From: Todiramphus chloris collaris
Taxonomy: Eukaryota; Chordata; Aves; Coraciiformes; Alcedinidae
DNA length: 64,000 nucleotides
NCBI GenBank assembly: GCA_025345505.1
Contig: JANVCC010000130.1
Coordinates: 11,409,710-11,473,709, forward strand
Reading direction: 5' to 3'
Numbering within the stretch: the stretch's first letter is position 1; every line of letters begins with the position of its first letter. This document shows positions 43,745 through 54,600 of this stretch, piece after piece. The notes under the pieces are model-generated. The model was not told the origin of the DNA. It saw only the letters and a program-made list of their open reading frames with translations, and made no database searches. Both the position numbers and the translations under genes were made by a program.

Positions 43745-46065
43745 CACAGCTAATAAACAAAAGCCATTTTATTCAAGCAAACCCAACCAGTTACTTAACA
43801 TCCCCACATACATACCGACCCCAAGGTGGTAGACAAACTACCGAGCAGGAGGAGAGCACGTAACATGGTGCTCAGGGAGAGGAGTTGGTAGGTCCTAATG
43901 TCTTCCGCAGAGCATCCCCTGGATCAAGCTGTGCATCAGGTCAAGCTTCCATACCCTCTCCCTGCTGCAGCAGGTTACTTACAGCTCTCCTGGCAGGGTT
44001 GTGGAAACTGCTCCAGCGTCAGTGCATGTGTGGCCAGTACGTGCACAGAGGCTGAACAGTATTATTCCACCCACAGTGGCTAACAGCGGTCATTCCCCCA
44101 TTGTGCATGCATGGGGGCACCTCTGGTGGTCGTCACTTCATCGATCTTCAGCTTCCTCATCCCGTCCTTGAGATGATCTTTCATTGTTTGTTTCCTGATA
44201 TTGCTTGCCAGACAACAAAGGACTGGCTAAGACTGGATGACTGCCTGATTCCCCCATGCACCTGCACATTCCAGACGTGGGAGCGGGTAACTGTGCTCTC
44301 CAGGGCAGTGCATAGTGGTGTGCTGGAGGGCCACAATAACAGATCAACACTTTCCAGTCAAAACACAAGAGATGACTAGTCATTGTATGAACACAGAAAG
44401 TGGCAGCTTTTCTACCTCCTATCTTTTTTTAAGTTGTTCTGCTCTCTCACTGAGATTCTGCCCTATCGCACCCACACAAGGACTCTGCTCTTGTTAGTCT
44501 CAGAAGGACTCACTTATGGATGTAAGGAGACAGAAATGACTCCTAAATTCCCAGTCCTGCAATGCGATACACAGTCAGTCTCTGAGCACACACGAAGCCT
44601 TGCTAGTTTCCGTGGCACTCTGACTGAAGACAGGGTCTTCCTGTGCTCATTAAGGTGCACGACTTCAACCTTGAATGTTATTAAATAAGCATGAGCTCCT
44701 GCTGCAGTGCTGAAAAACTGACACCTTGTTTTAAAGCAGAGAAACTCACCTGTTGCTTTTTGACGACACAGGCAATGCTGTTCTGCACATATTTCTGCAG
44801 CACACACAGGGAATTCTTCTTGCTCCTAGGAAGAAAACAAATCTTTATCAGTACTAAATCTGTCCATCCCACGTTTAAGTTTATTGCAGACTTGAGACCC
44901 TTTTCTATTAATTATTTGTACCCACTCACAGCTTTACCCACAGGAATACTTCAAATGATATTGGTGAGACCAAGTTTATACAGAAAGCTAAACATGCAGA
45001 AACTTGTTTCTAGACCGAGGTTCTAAATTTAACATTGTCTTCTATCTTTGTCCAGTATAACCTTTACAAAAGCCATTCTGCTTGCGTACCTAAGTCTGCT
45101 TGAATGGCTCAACGTCTGTGAGCCTTGCATGAAAGGGAAGGATCTGTAATCTTTGTATATTTGGTAGAAAGGGATGTAACAAAACAATAGACAAAGGATT
45201 TATGGGAAAGGGAGCTGGAATTCTCCGACAGGATCCCCTGCAGCAAAACGCATCATTCCATAGAGTGAGGTTAATTAACTGTCAATTATTTCTGAAGTGC
45301 ATCTGAATCTAATATATTTGCTGCCAAGATATCATTAAAAGAGTATCATGCCACTGCTGGAAGCTAGGACTACTTAACACTCTGACCCTCACCACGATTG
45401 CACTGCTACACACGACTGAAACTGCCTGTCTCTCATCTTCGAGCCCCTTCAGCCTCAATCCACACAGGGAAACGTGCTCTTCCCCAAGGGCCCCACTGCT
45501 GCAGCCTGTCTCCTGTCATTGCTCACCTCAAGATATGCCACTCCCACACCTGGAGGGCTCTTCTGCTGACTGAGAACATTAAGGAAGTCTTGGGAACAAT
45601 TCTTGTGTCTTCCCTTCTTGTTCCGTCTGAGCTGATTCAATGTAAGCTGTCCCTCCTGAAACAGCCCACCTCAGCCTAGAAAGGATCTTAAAGAAGAGCA
45701 AAATCAGTGATTTCTCATTTTGTCTCTATCATTCAGGCAGGCCCATAAGAAATGTACTGTTAGGCCTTACTCGAGACTACCAAGGACTGCTCCAAAATTC
45801 AGTGGGTATTGAGAACCATCTGTCATCTGTTCTAGATACCTTCCCATTGCTGGCCTGTGGGCATGATCCCACTGCATCCTTATTATAGAATGTAAAAGAG
45901 GGTGAGAAAGGGCTGTGGATCACCTTGGCAGGAGATGGGACTCCAACCTGACAGAAATGGACACCACCTGTGGTGTCTACAGAGCAGCAGTGCAGCTGAG
46001 AGGTGGCATATTGGGCTTACCTGGGCTTGGTCTTTCCTGGAGGTTGCACAGAACATGATGCAGTT
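43745..46065 (-). ncRNA. Candidate spliced minus-strand transcript between SYNGR1 and TAB1
   Basis: I do not recognise this locus. Four blocks have good splice signals on the minus strand. Block A is 46021-46065 (TTTTTCTTAG acceptor, GTAAGC donor). Block B is 45527-45655 (GTTTCAG, GTGAGC). Block C is 44750-44825 (TTTTCTTCCTAG, CAG/GTGAGT). The last block begins at a CCCTCCAG acceptor ending at 44323. The minus strand then reaches AATAAA (43768-43773), followed by a TGTGTGTG element, a strong poly(A) site. Blocks A-D can be joined in one frame from an ATG in block A to a stop at 44138, giving about 141 aa of no known family. It could be a lncRNA or a small, lineage-specific protein gene. It may start at the TAB1 CpG island, but no linking exon was found. 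Splice sites were picked by eye. Confidence 0.35.
43768..43773 (-). terminator. Poly(A) signal on the minus strand
   Basis: It reads AATAAA on the minus strand. About 20-35 bases further on lies TGTGTGTGAG, a GU-rich downstream element. This supports a real 3' end for the candidate minus-strand transcript. Confidence 0.5.
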
Positions 46066-46225
46066 CTAAGAAAAACAAACACCAGTGTCCTTCAGGGCTC
46101 TTTGGTGCCCAAGGTTACCCCATTTCACAGGATCCTCACAACCCTGCCCCTCTTCCCTCCCCATTTGCTTACAGTGGCATCCAAAAGGTGCTTCTTTCTC
46201 ACACAGATGAAGGCATCAGGGAAGA

Positions 46226-46498
46226 CATAACAGAATCATAAAATGGTATGTGTTGTAAGGGACCTTAAGAAGCATCTGGTTCCAACCCTGCCACGGGCAC
46301 AGAGACCTTCCACTAGACCAGGTTTCTCAAAGCCCCATCCAACCTGGCCTCACTTTCAGGGAGATGGCACCCACAGCTTCCCTGGGGAACTTCTTCCAGT
46401 GCCTCACCATCCTTACAGTAAAGAATTTATTCCTAATATCTAATCTAAATCTACCTTCTTTCAGAAAACATTACCATTATCACTACCCTCCCTGATAG
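46226..46498 (-). repeat. CR1 LINE 3' fragment, minus orientation
   Basis: It starts with the reverse complement of the CR1 tail (ACAGAATCATAAAATGG). It continues through CAACCCTGCCACGGGCA, TTCCAGTGCCTCACCATCCT and TATCTAATCTAAATCTACC, all typical CR1 blocks. Confidence 0.9.
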
Positions 46499-46499
46499 A

Positions 46500-46925
46500 G
46501 AACTATACAATCATAGAATTGTTCTGGTTGGAAGAAACCTTCAAGATCATCAAGTCCAACTGTTAACCTAGCACTTCCAGGTCACCACTAAACCACGTCC
46601 CTAAGTGCCACATCTATACATATTTTAAATACCCCCAGGGATTTTAAATCCCTCCAGGGATGGTGACTCTGCCACTTCCCTGGGTTCTAGTGCTTGACAA
46701 TCCTTCCAGTGAAGAAATTTATCCTAAGCTCTGAAGCTCCCTGGCACAACTGGATGCCACTTCCTCTTGTCCTAGAATCCTCCCCATCTTGCCTGCAGGC
46801 CCCCTTCAAGTATTGAAAAGCTGCTATAAGGTCTCCCTGGAGCCTACTCTTCTGCAGGCTGAACAACCCCAATTCTCTCATGCTGTCCTCACAGAAGGGG
46901 AGGTCTTGATGATCTTTGTGGCCTT
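46500..46925 (-). repeat. Second CR1 LINE 3' fragment, minus orientation
   Basis: It starts with a new tail (CAATCATAGAATTGTTCTGG). It continues through TCATCAAGTCCAACTGTTAA and GGCAGGCAAG-side blocks to CAGGCTGAACAACCCC. It is a separate insertion directly next to the CR1 at 46226-46498 and belongs to a different subfamily. Confidence 0.88.
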
Positions 46926-47217
46926 AATGGAGATGTCTCCATTACCCCTAAACAAGAGAAAGGGGCAACGACAGGGAAATTTAAAACGATTTCCTTTCAG
47001 TGGGATCTCCCTCCTGAAGGAGATGGTCTGGCCACATGCTCCTTCACTCCTCTAGTCAGGCCAGAAGGCATCACTCTGGGCACAGCTGCAGGGGGTGTGT
47101 GTGCCCACTTCACCAGGGCATCCTTTCAGGAGCCCTGGAGGGTTCCACAGCAGCGCTCAGGCCACGTTTCCAAAAGCCCACAGGCCAGTACCAATTAACT
47201 GCCACAAACTCGTGGTG

Positions 47218-47333
47218 CAGGACCAGGGAGCAGGGAGATGGGAGCAGGGAGAAGGGAGCAGGGGGAAGGGGGACAGACAGGAGAAGGCAGCAGGGAGCCG
47301 GGAGAAGGGAGACAGGCAGGAGACCGCAGGGAA
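47218..47333 (+). repeat. GGGAGCA/GGGAGA minisatellite, left part
   Basis: Imperfect tandem units of GGGAGCAGGGAGAAG type. Similar units with the same GGGAGA core resume at 47698 after a CR1 copy. Confidence 0.8.
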
Positions 47334-47334
47334 G

Positions 47335-47697
47335 GTTTAGATTAGATATTAGGAAGAAATTTTTTACAGAGAGAGTGGTGAGACCCTGGAACAGCCTGCC
47401 CTGGGAGGTGGTTGAGTCACCATCCCTGGATGTATTTAAGGAACGAGTTGACATGGTGCTTCATGACATGCTCTAGGAGTAGGCATGTAGGGGGCTTGTG
47501 TTTTTTTGTTGGGGTTTTTTGTTTGGTTTTGGGGTTTTTGGTTTTTTGTTTGGTTGGTTGGTTTGGGTTTGGTTTTGGTTTTGGTTTTGTTTATTTCCTA
47601 ATGGTCGGCTATTTAGGTGTTTTTTGTTCTTGTAGGTATGGTTGGACTCTGTGATCTAGGAGGTCCTTTCGAACCATGATGATTCTGTGATTCTGTG
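47335..47697 (+). repeat. CR1-type LINE 3' end with an internal G/T-rich tract
   Basis: CR1 blocks are AGATTAGATATTAGGAAGAA, CCTGGAACAGCCTGCCC and GATGTATTTAAGGAACG. A tract of TTTTGG/GGTTTT units follows at 47498-47592. The copy ends in GGTTGGACTCTGTGATCT and the repeated octamer ATTCTGTG. Confidence 0.8.
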
Positions 47698-47780
47698 AGA
47701 TGGGAGACGGGAGACGGGAGACAGACGGGAGTAGGGAGACAGACGGGAGTAGGGAGCAGGGCGTAGGGGGCAGGAGCAGT
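47698..47780 (+). repeat. GGGAGAC/GGGAGTA minisatellite, right part
   Basis: Imperfect tandem units such as GATGGGAGACGGGAGAC and AGACGGGAGTAGGG. It leads straight into the TAB1 CpG island. Confidence 0.8.
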
Positions 47781-48620
47781 GGGCGGGAGGAGCGGGCAGG
47801 GGGCGTGGACCAGGCCCCGCCCGACACCGCCCTGGCGCGGGGGGCGGGGTCTGAGGGAGGGGCGTGGAGCGTGCAGGCGCTCCGTCCCCTGCGCTCGAGC
47901 TCACGCCGCCTCTCGCTCCCGCACATCGGGCGGAGGCGGGTGGGCGGTGGGAGAGGTAGGGGCTCGGCCATCTCGGAGCAGGGGGGCGGAGCCGGCCGTC
48001 GCCGGGGAGGGATGGGGGCGGGAGAGGGGCGGGGTGGAAGGCGGGTTCCTGAGGAGCGGCCGCTCTACCCGGCGGACTCGGCTGCTCGGGAAGAGAAGGG
48101 CGGGCGTGAGGAGGAGGAGGAGGAGGAGGGCGCTTCTGCTTCAAGATGGCGGCGCAGAGGAGGAGTCTGCTGCAGAGTGTGAGTGGCACTTTCCCCCCCC
48201 TCCATGCACGCGCATACCCCCAGGTGGGTGCGAGGGGGTACCCGGGCCTCCTCTCCCGCCCCCCGCAGTGCCGTGTGGGAAGGGGGAGGCCCGGTGAGGG
48301 CGGGAAGGGTCTCCCTCCCCCCGCCCCCCCCGAGCGGAGTGGTGGGCTGCTGTCCTCCCGCAGCCTTCGTTGCCTGAGGGCAGCGGGTCCCAGCTTGCGG
48401 GGGAGGCCCTGCATAGTCATCGATCCCCTTCCTGCGCTGACTTGTGGCTTTGCAGCGCTGTGGGACTGGGGTGGGCGGCAGGTGGCTGGGGGGGCCGTGC
48501 CTGTGCTGCGGGCGTCAGGGTGCTCCGCTGTGAGCGGAGGCAGATGGTGGCTGGAGGCCGTGTGTGTGCCTGTACGTGTCTGAGAACCGGCGGTGTGCGC
48601 CTCTAACTGCTGGCAGCGGC
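47760..48620. promoter_or_regulatory. CpG island at the TAB1 promoter
   Basis: Very high G+C and CpG over TAB1 exon 1 and about 380 bp upstream. There is no TATA box. A (GAG)n tract lies at 48107-48128. On the minus strand an ATG at 47971 opens a frame with a possible GTGAGC donor. This allows a bidirectional promoter but does not prove one. Confidence 0.7.
48143..48154 (+). promoter_or_regulatory. TAB1: YY1-type element overlapping the TAB1 start codon
   Basis: The sequence AAGATGGCGGCG matches the YY1 consensus AAnATGGCGGC, and its ATG is the TAB1 start. This arrangement is known from other TATA-less CpG-island genes, where it sets the transcription start just upstream. Confidence 0.6.
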
Positions 48621-51600
48621 AGGGCCCCAGTCCCTTGTCCCAGGGGACTGAACCGCAGCCTTCCCTTCCCCGTACTCCTGTGCCACCAGTGCGGGGAGGG
48701 TCTGAGTCACCAAACGAGTAGCTGAGTGAATGCTGTGCTGCGCCGAGTGGGAAACTCGTATGCAAAGTTCACCTCTAGTTTCTTGTGAGTAAGAGCCAGA
48801 GTTGCAGCTAGAGGTCGGGTTCAGAGGGAAATGAAGTTCTAAGTGAACCAGTTCTGCAGCAGGGATTACAAGGTTATTGACAGGGGTCGTGTGCTACCCT
48901 GTGAGCAAAGGGAGAAGGGTTTAGAAGAGGATGGGGATGTACTTGTAACCTGTGCAGGACCAGGATCTCCACTTCAGGCTGATGGAAGTGTACATGGTCT
49001 CTTTACTCTCTCTGTCTCCCAGGAACAGCAACCCAGTTGGACAGACGACTTACCATCTTGCCATCTTTCTGGGGTGGGTTCAGCTCCAAACCGTTCCTAC
49101 AGTGCAGATGGCAAGGGGACAGAGGGTCACCCCTTGGAAGATAACTGGTTAAAATTTAGGTAAGTGGGTTGCAAGTGGGACACAGAATTGTGCCAACACA
49201 AGGGCAGGTAAAAGTGGTATTTACTTTGTCACACAGGACTTAGAAGAAGAGCGTGGGGCCCAAACACGCAAGAGGTATCTGGAGAAACTTGTTACTTATG
49301 TCTGTGTTGCACAGACTTCTGTGACCCCTTTGCTTCTGCCTTCTTTGACAGGAGTGAGAACAACTGCTACCTCTATGGTGTCTTCAATGGCTATGATGGT
49401 AACCGAGTCACCAACTTTGTGGGTCAGAGGCTCTCTGCAGAATTGCTGCTGGGCCAGCTACATGCAGATCATAGCGATGCTGATGTGCGTCGAGTTCTGC
49501 TGCAGGTAAAGAAGCTTTGGCTGAGAAGCGCTCCTTCTTCTCACGCTACCCACCTCCTCTTTTTGCCACCAGGGAAGCAGCGTCTGTTTTTTATGGGGGT
49601 TGGAAACATCTGCCAGTTGTTGCAATTGCACACATTCTGAGCATCTGTAGTGCTTTGTTTCACTCCTGCCTCATACCCATCTGTCCCCTTGGCTCTGTCA
49701 GCACAGTGCTGGGAGCTCTCCAAGAAGCTGCAGCTGGTCCTCACTGGACATGTAGGAACAAGTCAGCCTGTGAAGGATTTGACAGTGAGTGAAAGGGGAA
49801 AGTTACTATGCAGGGACATGGATTTGTGAGTACGCTTTCTTGAGTGTTAGGCAAGTTCTTGCAATCAAGACACAAAAGTCATTTAGCTCTCTGATGCTGC
49901 TGTGAATGTAATTTTTATGGTTTTGTCTGCTGTTTTGAGTTGTTGCATATTGGTTTTACAAGCTGTTAACTGGTTGTGCTGAAGTAATTGTATTTCAATG
50001 TGATGTAATGGTTCTTGAATGTCTGTATATACAGTGGTCATTCAGTCTTATGAGCCAGTCTTAGGGAGGTGGGGCTAGGTATCCTCTAAGGTCTGTAAGC
50101 ATTGGATAAAAGCGTGGTTTCTCTTTATGGCCTTTTTTAGGCTTTTGATGTGGTAGAAAGAAGCTTCTTGGAGTCCATTGATGATGCCTTGGCAGAGAAG
50201 GCCAGCCTGCAGTCCCAGCTACCGGAGGTAATATAGCCTTAAGAACTGAGATTGATGGACATCCCACCTTACAGATTGCTGTGTGACATTTGGGCATATT
50301 AGTCAGTCTGGTCCAAGGGAGGCTGTAATTGGAAATCATTTCTCTGTGGTTCTCTTCTGGGAGCTTGTATGAAGGGAAGCAAGCGTCTTGGTCCACTTCC
50401 CAGAGTGCCCACTGTTCATTCTGGCACTACTTAGACCCGTCATTGGTTATCTTGGAAAGGAACCGAACATACCATGGAGAGGAGTTCAACCCATACGTGT
50501 GGCTCTTCTGGGACAAAGACATATGATGCAGATGAGAGGCAAGGCCCTGTATTTGCAAGGCATCTGGGCAGGTGTGGATTCTCTTCTTCGGGCAAATTGG
50601 ACTGTTGTCTCCAGAACTTTACTGGAGCTGTGTCATTTGGTAGGATTGAGTAAATAATGGTATGTCTTGCACAGTCTTGACATGAGGCTAAGACATGACA
50701 AGATGAGTCCTCACCATGCAGAATTTTCATTCTAGCTGTGGCTTGTGTGGTGTGGACTGTGTGCTTAAACTTGCTCCTCATTTTGTGTTCCAGGGTGTTC
50801 CTCACCACCAGCTTCCTCCTCAGTACCAGAAGATTGTGGAGAGATTGAAGGTTGTAGAGCAGGAGATCTCCGGAGGAGCCATGGCTATTGTGGCTGTCGT
50901 TCTCAACAACAAGCTCTATATCGCCAATGTGGGTGAGTTGGTTTTTAGCCAGTAGCTCAGTGACAGCATTTCAGGGGATGGCTGCGGTTTTAGGAAGTGA
51001 AAGAAATGTGTATGTGGGGGACAGTTTCTTTGGTCTGTGGCCAAGGAGTGATACGCTTGTTAGAGAAGCACTTGAAATCAGCCTTGCTCTTTATCTCTGG
51101 AGATGTTGGCTGATGCCATGTGTATGACCAAAGAACAGAGGGGAAACAGGTTGAGAGGTAGTACTGAAGGTTGGCTGAGAAATGGAGAGCTTTCTTGAGA
51201 GGTACTGGCTCAGGTCTGGATTAGGAGCTGCCTGGCAGGCCTACTCTGCTGCTAGCAAGGCTACTTTTTGGAGGTCATAATGAGACAGTACATGAGCCTT
51301 TCTCTTCTTTTCTGTCTTTATTCCCTTCTCCTATTCCTTTGCCATTTGGATATGTTCTTCCTCTTAACAGCAGAGCTATCTGGTGCCTCATCTCACTGCT
51401 CCCACTGCAGGTACCAATCGGGCACTGTTATGCAAGTCCACGGTGGATGGACTGCAGGTGACTCAGCTCAATGTGGACCATACAACAGAGAATGAGGATG
51501 AACTCTTCCGCTTCTCCCAGCTGGGTGAGTGTCAGGTTTTGTGTTCTTAACTGAGAATGTCAAATGCCTCCATTTATCTGGGGCACCAGGAATGACTCAA

Positions 51601-54600
51601 GCCACTGGAAACAATAAACGACTGCAAAAAGAAGCTTACTGTGGTTTCAAATGACAAGTCCAGTGCCTTCTTTTCTGTATATTTAGCCATTGTGAGGCTA
51701 CAGAGTGAGCAAGTTCAGCTCACTGAACCAGCAGAAAACTACCCTTTTTTGGTCTTTTTTCTTTTTTTCAAGTTTTGAGAGTTAGTTTTGTGTCCAGCTG
51801 CCAAACCAACATTGATTTGCCCTCCAGCAGTGTGATTGCTGGAGTTGATACGAAGACAGGAGTAGAAACACGCAGCTGGTGGGTAGGAGTGGGATGGACA
51901 GTACATGACTGCTCCTTTGGAGGCAAACAGCAGTTATGCTGGGTTAAGTTCTGTGTGATGCCGCACCCTCGGGATGCTGCATTTCAATATGTCTTTGTAC
52001 AAGCTGCTACAAAAAAAAGTAGCTACGCTTCAGACAGAGCCAGGCAGAGCACTGGCATTTACTGCTCTCACATCAGTATCTGTTGAACTCTTCATGCTGA
52101 CATTTTGCTTCAGGCAATTTCCCTTTTCCTTTACAGTGTTTGACATGTTTTTCCTCCTTGGTCTAGAGTGAGCCCAGACCACTTGGGTGATTGCTACTAC
52201 CCAGTTTTTCTTACTGAGATACTGATATTCTGTACCTTTGTTTAGTGAGATCTAACTTGGCATTCCTCATTAGGTTCACCCAGTAGATATATTCTTTCTG
52301 GTGAGGCTGTTGCTGTGGTAATTCCCTGCTGCTGGGTCTTGTATTCTATTTCTCTTCCGTTTCCTCTTCTACTCATATCCTTGCAGTAGGGGTATGTGCT
52401 ATGAAGCAGAAGACTGAACACAAGAATCCAGGGGAAGAGACCTGTTGACTGCCGTTCTACTGCCAAAAATGCAGAATGTAGCTGTGGTCAATGGCAGAAC
52501 AGGGATCTGCTGGAAATACCGACCTTAACTTGGCGCAACAGGGGCTCTGCTTCTGGCAGTCCCAGCAGAAGGGAGATCCAGTGGAACAAGCCAGTGTGTG
52601 CAAGCTGTTTTGGGGGCCCAAAGGAGGTTGTTGCGGGGCTAGGTTGAAGCACAGTGATAAAAGGTAGTGGAGATAGCACTTGTCATGATAGTGCCTGTGT
52701 CACACCTCTCCAGGGGGAAGGGAGGGAGAGGTCTTGTGCCTTTGTGGCTCTTCACCTGGCACACTGCAGCTTGCTCAGTGCTCCAGGAGAGTTGTTTGAT
52801 TTAGACACAACCTCTAGTGTGCTGCAAGCCTCCATGCGCTTGTGTCTGTCGATAGCATGTATCCCCCTGCCAGGGGCTGGCAAATGAGCCAGGCCATGTT
52901 GATGAGTCAGCTTTGGTCTGCAGCAGATGGCGGAGTTGTATCTTACTGCTGGTGTAGGTGTGGAGCCATCTGTGCAGTGAGGCTTGGTTTGACTCAGAGG
53001 GGGAGTTTCAGTTGGACCCCTGCCTTCACCTTGTATCGAGGACAGTCATCCCTAGATAAAGATCTCAAAATAATGTTTTTCTGCCTGTTAGCTCTAGGTA
53101 TAACTAGGAAAGGGCAATTGCCAGAACGGACCAGGTAAGTTGCTAATCTGCTCTGAGTCCTGCCTCAAAGAGTATCTGCACCCAGACAGTCCCTTTTAGA
53201 ACCTTCTTCAAGATGGGATTCCTTCCTAACCCCTGCCAGAGGTATATCCCCTTAAATAAGTACTTGTTTGGTCATTGTCTTTATGTTAGGAGTAGCCCAA
53301 ATCAGTTTGAGCATTTGAGCAAATTCAGTGCTTCTTGTAGATCAGTCTCTTATTCTCCCTCTGCAATCTAGTGTATTAGTGAAATTGTCACATGGAGTTT
53401 AGGAGCAGGGATCAATAACAGGCAAAAGAAAAAGCAGAATCCTTTACATACTCTTTTCCTCCTGCCTGCCTTCTCCTCCCATCATGCAGTCCAGAGCTGA
53501 CAGGTGCAGATGTTCCCCTGCCTTTTCAGCGAATGCCTGCGTGCCTGGGCCAGCTGCTGCCAGTGGCTTTGGACCAGGATGTGGGCTTTGTCTCGGGGCC
53601 AACCATTGCATTCTGAGTGCACATATTGGGCTGTGTGCATCTCACTCCTCTCTCTCTTTCCCAGATTACAATTAGCAAAAAGGTGTCCCTTGGAACACAC
53701 CAAACTGCTCTTCCTTTTCTCCCTCCTGGGCTCCTGATGATTCTCCTGGAGGAGAGAAGGTTGGGAGGGGATGTTAGCAATGCTTATAAATATCTAAAGG
53801 GTGGGTGTCAAGAGGATGGGGCCAGTCTTTTTTCAGTGATGCTCAGTGACAGGACAAGGGGCAATGGGCACAAACTGGAACACAGGAAGTTCCCCTTAAG
53901 CATAAGGAAAAACTTCTTTACTTTGAGGGTGAGGGAGCACTGGAACAGGCTGCCCAGACAGTCTGTGTAGTCTCCTTCTCTGGAGACTTTCAAAACCCAC
54001 ATAGACATGTTCCTGTGCAACCTGCTCTGTGTGGCCCTGCTGTAGCGGGGGGTTGGACTCGATGGTCTCCAGAGGTCCATTCCAGCTCCTACCATTCTGT
54101 AATTCTTTGGCATCTTGTTTTGTCTTACAGTTCTCTTTAGTTGTGGATATTTCTTTCCTCATTCCTGACAGTGTAACCAGAGGAAGTCCTGCAAGTTTCC
54201 CAAAGTCAAATAAACTATTTTGGTTTTCAATCTGGCAGGCTTGGATGCAGGGAAAATAAAACAAGTTGGAACTATTCGTGGGCAGGAAAGCACTCGGCGC
54301 ATTGGAGATTACAAAGTCAAATATGGCTATACTGATATTGAACTGCTCAGGTCAGAAAAACTCAATTTTGTGGTTTCAAGCCCTCCTTTTCTTCAGTGAC
54401 CTCTCCTTTTTCACTTACTCTGTTGCCATTAAACACTAAATAACACTGTCTCTTTCCAGTGCTGCTAAATCTAAACCCATCATAGCAGAGCCCGAAATCC
54501 ATGGAGGGCACTCGCTGGATGGAGTGACTGGCTTCTTGGTGCTCATGTCTGAAGGGCTCTACAAAGCACTGGAGGCAGCTCATGGGCCTGGGCAGGCCAA

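Noticed and set aside
47656-48765. Long 369-codon open frame on the minus strand over the TAB1 CpG island
   Set aside because: It runs antisense through TAB1 exon 1, is proline/arginine-rich as expected for GC-rich DNA, and shows no family features.
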